Assembly: GCF_019279795.1 (NCBI RefSeq)
Contig: NC_056740.1
Span: 225,950,611-226,014,610, forward strand
Direction: 5' to 3'
Origin: Protopterus annectens
Taxonomy: Eukaryota > Chordata > Ceratodontiformes > Protopteridae
Length of the DNA stretch: 64,000 bases
The translations under genes and the position numbers were made by a program. Shown here one piece after another: positions 44,068-55,199 of this stretch. The stretch's first letter is position 1, and each line of letters opens with the position of its first letter. The notes beneath the pieces are model-generated. The model ran no database searches, was not told where the DNA came from, and saw nothing but the letters and a program-made list of their open reading frames with translations.

Positions 44068-44902
44068 ACAACAACGCCTATCTCCCTTCACAACCATAAT
44101 CAATCTTGCGGTTAACCCCTTACCAAACCTTCAAACTCTCCTACTAGCTCATCTTAATATACGTAGTATCAACAACAAAGTGACTCAACTCCATGCTCTC
44201 CTAAAAGTATATTCGTTTGATATTATCTGCCTAACAGAAACATGGCTAAAACCTGCCATCAAAGATAATGAAATTATCCCACCTGGATATAATATCCTAA
44301 GAGTTGACAGAGTAGCTAAGAAAGGTGGTGGGGTTGCTATTCTATTTAAATCTGGCTTGCAATTAACAACTTACAATTGTAATATACCCCTAGACTCCAA
44401 TACTGAAATTCTCATCTATAAACTTGAACTTAACAATGTTAAATCAATCTATATTATCTGTATGTATTTGCCCCCTGGTAATAACATAGCCACCTTGGAA
44501 AATATCATCTGCTGGCTATCCCAACACCTGCCTCAAGAAACCATAATCCTAGGTGATATAAATTTAGAATGGAATTCCTATAGCAGTACTCTTCCTACCA
44601 CCCACATAAACCTATATGGTTTCTCTCAAACCATTACCTCCCGCACCAGAATAAATAAAGCTAACAAGAAAGCAAGTATATTAGACTGGATTCTCACAAA
44701 CAATCCCACTCACTACTATGAGTCTGGAACCCTCCCCGATGATTTAAGTGACCACTCACTTACCTACATCATCAGACTAAAAGCAAACACCTCTACTCCA
44801 TTCTCTATCAAACAAATTAGATCCCAAAAGAAATTTAACCCTGACCTGTTCCAAATGGAACTAAGAGCATGCAATTGGGTTCCCTCAAAACAACTACCAT
44901 AA
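44042..44902 (+). pseudogene. L2-like LINE AP endonuclease domain
   Basis: 286 codons open. EEP-type nuclease motifs in order: LLLAHLNIRSINNK (Asn), ICLTETWL (catalytic Glu), GYNILRVDR, ETIILGDINLEWN (Asp/Asn), ILDWILTN and LSDHSLTY (final Asp-His). All expected catalytic residues are present. In the family it nicks the target strand to prime reverse transcription. It is separated from the RT by frame breaks and by the CR1-like insertion, so the full polyprotein cannot be made. Confidence 0.82.
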
Positions 44903-44962
44903 GATGAAGCTGTTAATTTCTTTAATTCTACTTTCCTAGCCATTCTTAATCACCACGCTCCA

Positions 44963-45470
44963 TCCATAGGTTCATAGGTTCATAGGTTGGTACTAGGCTA
45001 TCAGCCCTAGGGCCTATACAAGCCTAGCCATAACAATTCCCTGGCTATTTCTTCCCACATTATTTACTTTCCTGGACCACTGTCTAGCAGGGCGACTGAC
45101 GTGATCCCTGGGGTGAATTTCCTTTCTCCCATCCAATCGTCAAGGTTCCTCTTGAAGAGGTCCAAAGAGGCACTCTGCTTGACATGTATGGGCAATCTAT
45201 TCCAGAGTCTGGGGAGTCTCTGGGTCAGGAACCTATCCCTCCAGCATGTTTTGTTTATTGTGATGACAAGATTTAGATCCCTGGAGCGTGTAGCTCTGAG
45301 GGATTGGGATTTCTTTAAGTGTAGCATGTCCAACAGCTCTGGGTTTGACATGGCCTTGTATGTTAAGCAGAGATCGCCTCTGAGTAGACGATATGCGACA
45401 GAGTATAGCTGGAGTTTTTTAAGGCGGTCCAGATCTATGAGAATTAAGGCCAACTCTGTCCCATAGCTTT
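44963..45470 (-). mobile_element. CR1-like LINE fragment nested in the L2-like LINE
   Basis: Extremely 5'-truncated copy of the same family as 35,640-38,222. The minus-strand peptide at 45,064-45,453 (RLKKLQLYSVAYRLLRGDL, LWNRLPIHVKQSASLDLFKR, KFTPGITSVALLD) matches the C-terminus of that element closely. The 3' end shows tandem CATAGGTT octamers at 44,967-44,989. Target duplication not resolved by eye. Confidence 0.82.
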
Positions 45471-46039
45471 CTTATGAAACCAAACACAAAATTCATCTCA
45501 GAAATAAACATTGGGCCAAATGGAGAAAGACCTAAAGCCCTGCTGACCAACAAACCTTTATAAGAAATGACACAAAGAAGGCCATACTCTCTAATAAATA
45601 AAACTACTACTTACAATATCAACAACCTAACCACAACAACCCACAGAAATTCTGGGCTAGCATTAAGCAGTTACTCCACCCAGGTTAAGCCACTACACCG
45701 AACCCTCAAAATACAGATAGGAAAAATCCCATCCATACAGCTAATACCTTCAATACCTTCTTTACAGATGCTATCCAAACACTAGCTAGTCAATTATCAC
45801 ATAATACCTTCATATTACCTTCATACTCCTCAACCCCACCTCTCACTTTTTGTTTCAAACCTGTCCCAACCACATTTATCCGAACCCTACTGAATAAACT
45901 GAAACCATGCTCCCCTTCTGCAGACCTACTGCCTTCTGAATATCTACAGCTATCATCCAAGGCTGTTGTCTACCCTATTTCCATACTGATCAACAGAACT
46001 ATTACTGAAGGTTACATCCCCACCTTATGGAAAGTCTCC

Positions 46040-47419
46040 CATATTATCCCCATACATAAAGGTGGACATTCCACTGAGCTATCAAACTATCATTCCATTG
46101 CCCTACTTTTGCCTTTAGCTAAAATTATGGAAAAATGTATCCATAAACAACTACTCCACCACTTAATAGAAAACAATCTACTTTCTAACTGTCAACATGG
46201 TTTCAGACCTTCACACAGTATTACCACTGCCCTCCTTTCCTTTACTGACTACATTAATAGGAACCGAAACCTGAATAATCTTTCTTCTGCTGCATTTATC
46301 GACCTGTCTAAAGCATTTGACATGGTAAACCACCAGATTCTCATTAACATACTGAAATCTCTGTCATTAGACCCACTTTCCATAAAATGGTTCCAATCCT
46401 ACCTTGACAAACGACAGCAAGCAGTTCTTTGGCATAACTCTTTATCCAGCCATCTACCTGTTTCCTTAGGTGTCCCTCAGGGGTCCATACTAGGACCTCT
46501 TCTTTTCTCTATATTTATTAACGACCTTCATCTAGCTATCCCACAAGCCACTTGTATACAATATGCCGATGACGCCACATTATTATGCTCAGCTACATCC
46601 TCCCATGACCTTCACTCTCTCACCGAAAAAATATTCAACATAGTTGAACAATGGTTCACTCAGCGTTGCCTTCTTTTGAACCCACAGAAAACCAAACTCC
46701 TCCTCTTTACTCCAACTCAAAAGTCCTCTCCTCTACATTTCTCTGTGACATCTACCAATGGCACAATAATATCTCCAGACTTCACCACCAAACTACTAGG
46801 GGTCACCATCGATAATAACCTTAACTTCGACATCCACATCAACAATACTATAAAGACTGTCAACAAAAAAATTGGCACTCTCTATAGGATTAAACGCTTC
46901 CTTTCTCCTACTGCTAAAACTACTATTGCCCACACTCACTTGATCTCAACTCTCCTTTATGCCTCACCCATTTTTACTAATCTCTCCAAGAATAATCTCA
47001 GCAAATTAGAAATGTCCTATAATAACATTGCTAGATTTGCTACAGGCAACCCATTTCGAACCCACCATTGTATAAACTTAAACCAGCTAGGATGGTTAGA
47101 ACTTCAACACCTGATTAAATTTCACCAATTAACCATTGCCCACAACATTCTCTATAAACCTCCCAGCACTCCAAGTTTAACAAACCTCATTACCCCCTAT
47201 AAAAATCTGAAGTCCTTACGCTCATCACACAAGCTTCTTGTATACACCTCTAAACCTCATAACAGGGCTGGGGATTCTCTCTTCTCTAATACTGTTGGCA
47301 AATCCTGGAATCTTCTCCCTAGTGACCTAACCTCACTCACCTCTTTATCTCTCTTTAAAAACAGACTTAAACTCTACCTCAAATCATACTGGCTATGCCC
47401 CTGTGCCAAACCTGACTAG
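46040..47419 (+). CDS. L2-like LINE reverse transcriptase
   Basis: The open RT block extends upstream of its first ATG (46,109) into SHIIPIHKGG. Motifs: CQHGFRPSHSITTALL, AAFIDLSKAFDMVNH (palm Asp), LGVPQGSILGPLLFSIFIND, IQYADDATLL (YADD at 46,562-46,573), NPQKTKLLLF and KLLGVTIDNNL. The C-terminal region ends with SLSLFKNRLKLYLKSYWL before a stop at 47,417-47,419. In the family it performs target-primed reverse transcription. No stop within ~455 codons implies a fairly young insertion, although upstream frames are broken. Confidence 0.85.
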   Translation, partial: HIIPIHKGGHSTELSNYHSIALLLPLAKIMEKCIHKQLLHHLIENNLLSNCQHGFRPSHSITTALLSFTDYINRNRNLNNLSSAAFIDLSKAFDMVNHQILINILKSLSLDPLSIKWFQSYLDKRQQAVLWHNSLSSHLPVSLGVPQGSILGPLLFSIFINDLHLAIPQATCIQYADDATLLCSATSSHDLHSLTEKIFNIVEQWFTQRCLLLNPQKTKLLLFTPTQKSSPLHFSVTSTNGTIISPDFTTKLLGVTIDNNLNFDIHINNTIKTVNKKIGTLYRIKRFLSPTAKTTIAHTHLISTLLYASPIFTNLSKNNLSKLEMSYNNIARFATGNPFRTHHCINLNQLGWLELQHLIKFHQLTIAHNILYKPPSTPSLTNLITPYKNLKSLRSSHKLLVYTSKPHNRAGDSLFSNTVGKSWNLLPSDLTSLTSLSLFKNRLKLYLKSYWLCPCAKPD

Positions 47420-47888
47420 TCCTATACCTCTACAAACTCAACTTACCTATCTAGTCCTTACTATCCTCTGCTACATCTTCCATCTGACTATACTTTTCTT
47501 ATCTACCTTTTTCTACATTATTTATATCCTCTTTACATACCTTTTCTTAAGTAAATCCATTCTATCATCACTACACATCCAACTTCCTTTTCTCTATTTC
47601 CATCCTAACCTGTTCTATGTCTCCATACACTCTATTCATACCAGTTTTTTAACTCTTAACCTCAGTGTACATCCTTTTAAATCCTCCAGGTTTTTACTGC
47701 ACTGTACCATTGTCGATTACTTTTTTATTATGATAATTGCTATTTTTTAATATTATAATACCTGATGTTTGTGTATTGTTTGTACTTGTACTTTTGAAAC
47801 ATGTCTTTGGAGCTTTTCTCCCCGGGCCTCAGCTGAAAATGGACATATATCCAGTTAGACTAGCCCGGTCAACAAATGTAAAATAAAA

Positions 47889-47892
<4 letters not shown>

Positions 47893-47957
<65 letters not shown>

Positions 47958-47981
47958 TACACATATATGTATATATACACA

Positions 47982-48047
<66 letters not shown>
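47893..48047. repeat. (TA)n microsatellite after the L2-like LINE
   Basis: TA dinucleotides interrupted at 47,955-47,992 by ATACACATATATGT units. Any long Tyr-Ile reading frame across it is an artefact of the repeat. Confidence 0.95.
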
Positions 48048-48051
<4 letters not shown>

Positions 48052-48861
48052 TACCATACATCCGGGTTTCCCTGGACACGTCCTCTTTTTTTGGGCTCGT
48101 GTCCAGGCGTTTTTTTGAAAATTCTGCAATTTGTCCGGACAAATCGCAAAATTTTCAAAAACCAGGCATCCCTATTTCGGAGTCTTTCTTCCACTTTGTT
48201 TTTTTTTTTTGATTGGCTCATATACGAGCCAATCAAAAAACGGAGCTCTGTTCAATGTGGAACTGCTTGATGTTCCGCACTGAACAGTAGAAGGTCCGCT
48301 GTGCGCGTTTTTGATTGGCTCGTATACCGGTATATGAGCCAATCAAAAAATGGAGCTCTGTTCAATGCGAAACTGCTTGATGTTCCACATTGAACAGAAG
48401 AGGGTCCACTGTGCAAGGTTTTGATTGGCTCATATACCGGTATACGAGCCAATCAAAAAGCAGAGCTCTGTTCAATGCTGAACAGCTTGATGTTCCGCAT
48501 TGAACAGAAGCGGGTCCGCTGTGCACATTTTTGATTGGCTCGTATACTGGTATACGAGCCAATCAAAAAGTGGATCTCTGTTCAATGCGGAACTGCTTGA
48601 TGTTCCACATTGAAGAGAAGAGGGTCCGCTGTGCGAGGTTTTGATTGTCTCATATACCGGCATACGGGCCAATCACAAATCCCCAAATACAGAGCTACTT
48701 GTCTTTAATTCTAAAATGCATTAAAGACAAGACTAAAGACTTTTATTTTTTTATTTTTTTTTTTTTTTTGCTCTTCAGCCCTAACAGGACGAAATAATAT
48801 GTGCTGCTACCAGCACATATTTTTTCATCCTCTTTTACATACAACCAAATATGGTAACCCT
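48047..48861. mobile_element. Non-autonomous DNA transposon with palindromic tandem core
   Basis: Ends AGGTTACCATA at 48,048 and, inverted, AGGGTTACCATA at 48,861. The ~12-bp TIR has one mismatch. It lies between TA repeats, so a TA target duplication cannot be proved. The core (48,210-48,680) is a ~110-bp tandem repeat; the flanks carry a T18 run near 48,755. No coding capacity. Confidence 0.65.
48210..48680. repeat. 110-bp tandem repeat made of two palindromes per unit
   Basis: Unit starts at 48,210, 48,312, 48,422, 48,532 and 48,642. The first unit is 102 bp because it lacks CCGGTATA; the last is partial. Palindrome 1: TGATTGGCTCGTATAC and its complement around CCGG (about 36 bp). Palindrome 2: arms CTGTTCAATGCGGAAC and GTTCCGCATTGAACAG around an 8-base loop. 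Unit divergence is low to moderate. Confidence 0.9.
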
Positions 48862-49439
<578 letters not shown>

Positions 49440-49606
49440 AACGCTCAACTGTTTAGCGGCAAACGAGATCTGGTTCCAGTGCTTGCTAGAATAGGGAGTT
49501 AGCCACGAGCTGGCAGATGACCTCAAGCTTGTAAGTAAAGGCTGAGCTGGATCCGAGCATCAGACCCAAACCCATCCTAGTAAGAATGAAAGTGAAATAG
49601 GACAAC
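49440..49606 (-). repeat. DIRS right ITR at the end of copy E
   Basis: Contains AGCGGCAAACGAGATCTGG, then CCCAAACCCATCCTAGTAAG and the end GGACAACATCACAT. The position and layout are those of a DIRS right end, but the variable part differs from copy E's left ITR and ICR. Confidence 0.72.
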
Positions 49607-50289
49607 ATCACATATATACTTTTTTATTCAGGAAAAAATGGAAGCCTCATGTTTTGGCAAGCAAACTGTGAATATGATTGTTGCTATCTCCCTGCATAAA
49701 GCTAGTTTGTTTCACTCAAACACCACAATTTGTGTTAATTATGTGGATACAGTGGATAAAGTTTGCACATGCAATGGCAGGAAACCATAGAATGGTTATC
49801 TGAGTATGGGGAGAGTTATGAGGTTGAGGGCTTGCTCTTGTTTTTGGGAAAACTTGGATGGGACAAAATGCTGTAACCTGATGTTTTAACAATGCTTGGT
49901 GATGCACATTAGCATTCTTTCAGTACAATTTTTGTTTTATACAGTTTTCTTCTTTCTCTGTTTACTACATTGGCAAAAACCATTCAGGTAATAACCACAC
50001 ATAACTGTGATAGCAGGCTAGTGTATGTATAATGCTGCACATGGAGTTTGTCAGCATGCTGCCATGTGCAGCTTCCATGATAAGATTGTTGTCTGTAGGC
50101 TACCCTAAATTACACACAGGCACCCTAGTGATCAAGGTTATAGTGCATTATGCTATGGCAGAAGACAGTGGGCCTCAAGTCATTCAGTCTGCCTCTCCCC
50201 TCCCCAGCTAGCCTCTGCCATGGGCTTTTACACTCCTCACTTCTGTATTTATTATTTATTTGTTCATTAACTTAATTACAGCAAATATA

Positions 50290-50495
50290 CACAGTTGGTG
50301 GCAGTCAAACTTATGAACCTATCAATTAGGGTTTGATTTCCTACCCCATCCCTCCATGTGCTTACTGTCTGATTCTAAGCAAGTCATTTCATCAGACAAT
50401 GATCCTGGGTCACCCCTGAAAAGATGCTTGTGCCTAGTGGGTTAATCTAGTTATCAAATAAATTAAAATAAAATAAAATAACATAAAATAAACTA
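50290..50495 (+). mobile_element. tRNA-derived SINE candidate
   Basis: AGGGTTTGATTTCC resembles a pol III B box (GGTTCGAATCC). Downstream AAGCAAGTCATTTCATC is the kind of block seen in V-SINE/MIR-like elements (GCAAGTCACTT). The sequence ends in an (AAAAT)n tail (50,456-50,491). No clear A box. Decayed and not assigned to a family. Confidence 0.35.
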
Positions 50496-50864
50496 GGCAG
50501 ATGCACTGATCCAGAAGCCTTTTTCAACACTGACCTGGTCCAGTGTTGTATCAAACTCAAATGGCTTGAAGTAAAGATGAGGATTAGTTAGTTCCCTGTG
50601 CCAAGGGACAGATAAGTGGTGACCAAAAATAAACTCAGGCACACACTCTCAGCAGACAACATAGCAGTCACATTTATACACACACATTTCACTCTGCTCC
50701 TGAAAAGGCAAACCAAACAAACAGTGATCAGTCTGACTTTAATACTGAAGATTTCTATGGATGCTATTCTTTAAAAAGAACCCCTTTAAAATAAGACAGA
50801 CAAATCAGAGAAACACTATGCAGTTTTATACTGAATATACTGTATGTATAGAGAGGATAGATAT

Positions 50865-50869
50865 GCACA

Positions 50870-50952
<83 letters not shown>
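50865..50952. repeat. (CA)n microsatellite
   Basis: More than 35 CA units with one CATACA interruption. Confidence 0.96.
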
Positions 50953-50954
<2 letters not shown>

Positions 50955-51077
50955 AAGTGAGTTTTATTTAGCAGTCATTTGCACCTTGTACAGCTATATA
51001 GAGGTGTGAGCACCATTTGGTATCTAAAACTAGCAGCAGTAAGACATGTGCTTGTTATATGCAGCCTGTCTCATACT

Positions 51078-51470
51078 GTTACTTCCTGGAACTCAAACAT
51101 ACCAGTATCACAAGAAGAGTTTCTGCTGCTGGTCTGTTTTGTGCTCCAAGAAGTCCTTTTCTCTCACCTGCTCCAGGGTTAAGAGAGTCAGAGATGAGAT
51201 GTTGTTCTCTTAGTGTAACTTAATGGGGAAAACAGACCAGTTGTAGAAGTGAAATGCATTTGCCATTGTTCAATTTTGACATCCAGAAGATCTCCAGCTC
51301 ATTTCCCCCACAGACAGGATAATGAATGTGAGGTGCTGTCAGCTTTCTGCTGTTACTTCCTGATGCTCAAACAGACCAAGAGCAAAAGTGCTTGCACTAC
51401 TGGTCCATTTTGTGCTCCAGGAAGACTATTTCTCATTGGCTCCATAGTCAAGAAATAAGAGAAGAACTGC
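51078..51470 (+). repeat. Imperfect ~120-bp direct repeat, units 272 bp apart
   Basis: The segment starting GTTACTTCCTGGAACTCAAAC at 51,078 recurs as GTTACTTCCTGATGCTCAAAC at about 51,352. Shared blocks include TTTTGTGCTCCA(A/G)GAAG and TTTCTC followed by GCTCCA. Moderately diverged. Confidence 0.65.
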
Positions 51471-52393
51471 TAAAGGCAATCCAAGACACACAGATAAGTA
51501 TTTGTCATAGGGTTTCAGCTCACAAAATGCCCATTTTTTTGAGGTGTAGAGCAGATTTGGGCAAAGGTTTGCATGCTGGAATGAAGGTGTAAATCGGCCA
51601 CACCTGCTATGATTAATGCATTTGATAAACACTTGTAAACCTTCACATGTTACTTCCACTCTTTACCAAGTATTACCTGGAACGGATTTTTAGTTTAGCA
51701 ATTTAAATTCACTGATGTTCAAGTGAACTTGTCAATCATTGTTTCTCATAGCAAATCACCAGTAGTGGGACTTCAAATCGTGTTCCAAAAGGGATATTTT
51801 TTCTTAGTTATTGTGACCGTGGAGTTAGGATATTTGCAAAATATGCTTTTTATGAGGTTTAGACTAATAAGAGGTACTTTGATTAATAGGAGGTGCTACC
51901 TTTTTTATCTTTTGGCTGGCTGAACTTTCATCTAGTTGAAAATTGCTGAAATGTAGAGGATATACTTTCCAATACATTTTGTAATATTGCAAATACATGC
52001 GTATATATAGCTTAGCATATGTAGGAAAAACTAAAATAAATATATGCAGCAAGTTTCAGTGGTGACTAAGTCCAAATGCAATAACAGCGACTGAGTAAAA
52101 TGATAGACAGTTAAAAGCTACAGGGTTCTATAATGCTTTTTCTACTTTTTTCAACTTACTTAGTTATGAAATGCTATGCTGAACTTTTGAAATGGGTTAA
52201 AAGTTATAAATGCTACATGACAGCCCACGTAAGAAATGAGAAATGATGACACCATCTGCAAAATTAAAAAGGCACATTTTATATTAATGTTTTAAGTAAA
52301 AAAAATAGTAGGCCTGTTCAATTAGAGTGTGATTGAGTGTGGAGTGAAATAAGTACAAAAAAGTAAAGATTTATTCAAGCTGAAATGCAGCAA

Positions 52394-52602
52394 AAAGAGA
52401 AGTTATGTTCTTACCACAACGTTCCATGTGTGTTGTCCATCTCGTCCTTTATTCTCACTTGTGGGTCAGATCTGATGTGTCGGATCTGTCTCTTCCAATA
52501 TTCCAGCTCAAGGCCTTCAGCAAAGCTCATGGGCTACAATTTTACCTATAATTCCTTCCCCCGATTACCTCAGATCTTGTTTGCTCCCCCAAGGTGCATA
52601 AA
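52394..52602 (-). repeat. DIRS copy F left ITR
   Basis: Starts AGAGAAGTTATGTTCTTACC, then GTGTGTTGTCCATCTCG and TTCTCACTTGTGGG, ending GATCTTGTTTGCTCCCCC. Directly followed by the left end of copy G. Confidence 0.85.
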
Positions 52603-52800
52603 AAAGAAGTTATGTCTTATCATAATGTTCCATCTGTCTTGTTGATCTTCTTTCATTCATCACTGATGGGTTCGGTTTTGAGCCCGCCGAACTGAGTCGG
52701 CCTATTACCAAGTTCGCGCCAGCCAAAAAACTCTTGAGCTAAGCTTCTACCCAGAATGCTCTTCTCCCTATTACCTCAGATCGAGTTTGCTGAAGATAGA
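52603..52800 (-). repeat. DIRS copy G left ITR
   Basis: AAAGAAGTTATGTCTTATC, then TTCATTCATCACTGATGGG, ending TCAGATCGAGTTTGC. Inverted match of about 60,425-60,618. Confidence 0.85.
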
Positions 52801-52904
52801 GAAGTAAAGCTGAGGCGACCTCTGTGCAAATGTCCTAGTACACCATTTGGACCCAAAGCATCCCCCAAGAGCCTTTGGCAGGGGAAGGGGGTGGGATGTA
52901 ATCC

Positions 52905-52995
52905 AATGAAAGAAGATCAACAACACAGATTGAATGTTATGGTAAGACATAACTTGTTAATCTTCTTTCCATTCATCACTGATGGGACAAAATCC
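52905..52995 (-). repeat. DIRS copy G ICR
   Basis: Left half GAAAGAAGATCAACAACAC...AAGACATAACTT is the complement of the left end. Right half GTTAATCTTCTTTCCATTC and ATCACTGATGGGAC is the complement of the right end (AATGGAAAGAAGATTAGC). Junction about 52,955. Confidence 0.85.
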
Positions 52996-52999
52996 CAAG

Positions 53000-54140
53000 C
53001 TATCCTGAGGTCCATGGGCGGCCCTTATGGAAGAACATTCCTGAGTACCATTCAGCTGAAGACAGCTCTCCTTCTGGAGACCAAGTCCATTTGCAATGAC
53101 TGATAAAGGTATGAGGTTTAGCCCAAGTGGCTGCTGCACAAATGTCATCCATGGAAGCCCTGGAATGGAAAGCTACAGATGTTGCCATAGATCTCGTTGC
53201 GTGAGCTTTAACCTTTGGCATAGGTTCATTTGTGAGGAAATAGATAAAATTAGTCCCTTAGCCATTTTGATAACATAACCTTGGAAACAGAATTTATCAT
53301 TCTAGGCTCAGAAAAGAAAATGAAAAGCTGTTCAGACTTATGGATAGGCTTGGTCCTGTCTAGGTAGAATCTCAGTTGCCTATGTACATCCAAGGAATGC
53401 AGGCAGTACTCTCCTTTATTGGAAAAATTCAGAAAGAACACTGTTAGATCAATGGTCTGGTTAATGGAAAAATCAGAAACAACTTTGGAGAGGAAGGATG
53501 GGTTCATCCGGCGTGATACTCTGTGTTTATGGAAGACCAGATATGGCCTCTTGATACACAAAGTCTGCAGCTCCGAGACCCATCTGGCTGATGTGATGGC
53601 TACTAAGAACAAAGATTTCCAGGATAAGAACTTTAGATCACACTTTGCCACGGGTTCAAAGGAGGTTTGAGTCAAAGACTGAAGGTCTAAAGTAAGGTTC
53701 CATGGTTCCACAGGCTGTCTGATAGGAGGCCTGATGTGAGAAGTTCCCTTGAGAAAGGTTTTACATAGACATAAGGAGATGAGGGGGGGTGCCATCTAGA
53801 CCATTGTGAAAATTAGAAATCGCTGCCAGGTGAACTCGTACGGTAGAGGCAGACTTAGCCAGGTATTGCAGCACTGCAGTCACTGGAGCCGAATACGGGT
53901 CAAGCATGTTATCCTTAGACCAGGTGGAGAACCTTTTCCATTTATCTTGATATAGTCTTCTTGTGGATGGTTTATGAGAGGTCAGAATGATGTCCCAAAC
54001 AGGTGAGGTGAGATTACCTTCTCTGGCAACTAATGGAATTGGAGAAACCAAGCCGTTAGCTTGAGACTGGACAGATTTAGGTAGCTCAACCCTTGGGGTG
54101 AGTAATTAGATCTAGAAGAGGGTCCAGAATCCATGGCGGG
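53000..54140 (-). pseudogene. DIRS copy G tyrosine recombinase
   Basis: The C-terminal part is near 53,000-53,221 (KAHATRSMATS with HxxR intact, PHTFISHCKWTW where the nucleophile Tyr reads Cys). The middle is at 53,250-53,795: box I SARWVSELQ, with the catalytic Arg replaced by Trp (53,580-53,582), and LDVHRQLRFYLDRTK. The N-terminal part is at 53,761-54,051 (SHKPSTRRLYQDKWKRFSTW). Frameshifts lie near 53,225 and 53,780. Two catalytic residues lost, so clearly inactive. Confidence 0.8.
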
Positions 54141-54655
54141 TATACTAGGTGAGGCCGGAGGAAGGGGAACCAAACTTGTCAAGGCCAGAATGGAGCTATG
54201 AGGATCACCTTGCATCTCAACTGAAAAGCTTTCTTTAAAAACTGTGGGATAAGTGGGATGGGGGGAATAAGCAAAAAGAAGTCCTGTGGGCCAATTGCGG
54301 ATCAGAGCGTCTCTCGGGGACTCCCCCTCCATGAGAACAGGGCAAAATAGCTGCTGCACTTGTTGTTCGATGGGGAGGCAAAAAGATCACAGCAAGGCTG
54401 GCCCCAATGGCTGAAGATTTCTGTTGCCACCTCAGGATTGAGGGACCCCTCGTGAGACAGGAGGATGCATCTGCTCAGTTTGTCTGCAATTACGTTGGCG
54501 CTCCCCAGGATATGCGTTGCTATCAGAAAGCGGTTGGAAGCTATCGCCCACTGCCAGAATCTCATGGCCTCTCGACACAGGGGGTAGGACTTGGTTCCTC
54601 CATGCTTGCTGATATACCAGACCACTGACATATTGTCTGACTGAATTGCTATTGT
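54030..54655 (-). pseudogene. DIRS copy G RNase H and methyltransferase-like segment
   Basis: 137-codon open part: QSDNMSVVWYISKHGGTKS (Asp), GSANVIADKLSR (Asp), then CCDLFASPSNNKC. In the next frame RDALIRNWPTGLLFAYSPHP corresponds to the YAFPP region of copy D. The N-terminal RNase H end is cut by the PLE insertion at 54,656. Confidence 0.75.
54642..54655. repeat. PLE 2 target-site duplication (second copy 56,323-56,336)
   Basis: TGAATTGCTATTGT at 54,642-54,655 and TGAATTGATATTGT at 56,323-56,336: 14 bp with one mismatch. The DIRS sequence continues from one copy to the other. Confidence 0.75.
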
Positions 54656-54656
54656 T

Positions 54657-54807
54657 ACACAAGAAGGAGCCAGGGATCTGCACACCAAATTCGAAAATCC
54701 GTAAAAAATGTCCAAACCAAGTAAGTAAACTTGTACTCAACGTTTATTTAAGCCACAAAGTCTCTGTTTAGCTTTTCGTTGGTGACTTCTCTCCAACTTC
54801 CTCAGAA
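54657..54807. repeat. PLE 2 left inverted repeat (pLTR)
   Basis: From ACACAAGAAGGAGCCAGGG to CTTCCTCAGAA. It is the inverted copy of 56,139-56,289 with only a few mismatches (for example TTCGAAAA against TTCAAAAA). Confidence 0.88.
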
Positions 54808-55199
54808 TAGGAAATAAACACATTCAACACATCCTGTTTAAATACTACAATATAACTCCCTACTTTTCCCACAATGCCACCTGTGGTCGGAATACAAAAT
54901 TTCAATACATTAAAAAGAACATACAAAAAGGCATAAGACTATTTAAAACATATATAAATATAAAACACTCCCTTAACGATATAAGATTAAAAAAATAATA
55001 AGTCAATAGCCAACAGGCTTGACTTGGAAAAAAGAAACCAGAAATATGTATTAAAATAAAATAAAATAAATAACTCACTTCATGGTTAATAAATTAGACC
55101 CATGATGGAGCAATGCATGTACAAAATTTTTTTTTAAAAACAAAGGCTACTGAAAAACATGTATCATAATTTTGCACATTAACGTATGAAATAGCAAAA

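Larger units (their letters stand above)
43919..47893 (+). mobile_element. L2-like non-LTR retrotransposon
   Basis: Single-ORF-type LINE with an N-terminal 2A-like motif, an AP-type endonuclease, RT and a 3' untranslated part ending in AAAATAAAAATAAATA that passes into (TA)n. The RT block is unusually well preserved (436 codons). A CR1-like fragment (44,963-45,470) interrupts the linker between endonuclease and RT. The clade call (L2 within the CR1/L2/Jockey group) rests on motif style and the A/T-rich 3' tail. Confidence 0.8.
49607..52393. other. Interval without a recognisable gene
   Basis: No coding similarity found. Contains a SINE candidate (50,290-50,495), a CA microsatellite (50,865-50,952) and an imperfect direct repeat (51,078-51,200 and 51,350-51,470). 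The rest is unassigned and might be unique host sequence. Confidence 0.5.

Noticed and set aside
47855..48142. Long minus-strand reading frames rich in Tyr-Ile
   Set aside because: They arise from (TA)n dinucleotides, which read as Tyr-Ile without stops. The same applies at 61,002-61,430 and 48,799-48,993.
48252..48672. Three similar 66-codon minus-strand ORFs 110 bp apart
   Set aside because: They are the same frame read through successive units of the 110-bp tandem repeat. No start context or known domain; not genes.
48210..48680. Regular repeat spacing resembling a CRISPR array
   Set aside because: The units are contiguous tandem copies with no unique spacers, in a vertebrate-like repeat context.
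50764..50955. Cys-Val or Thr-His repeat ORFs
   Set aside because: Translation of the CA microsatellite.
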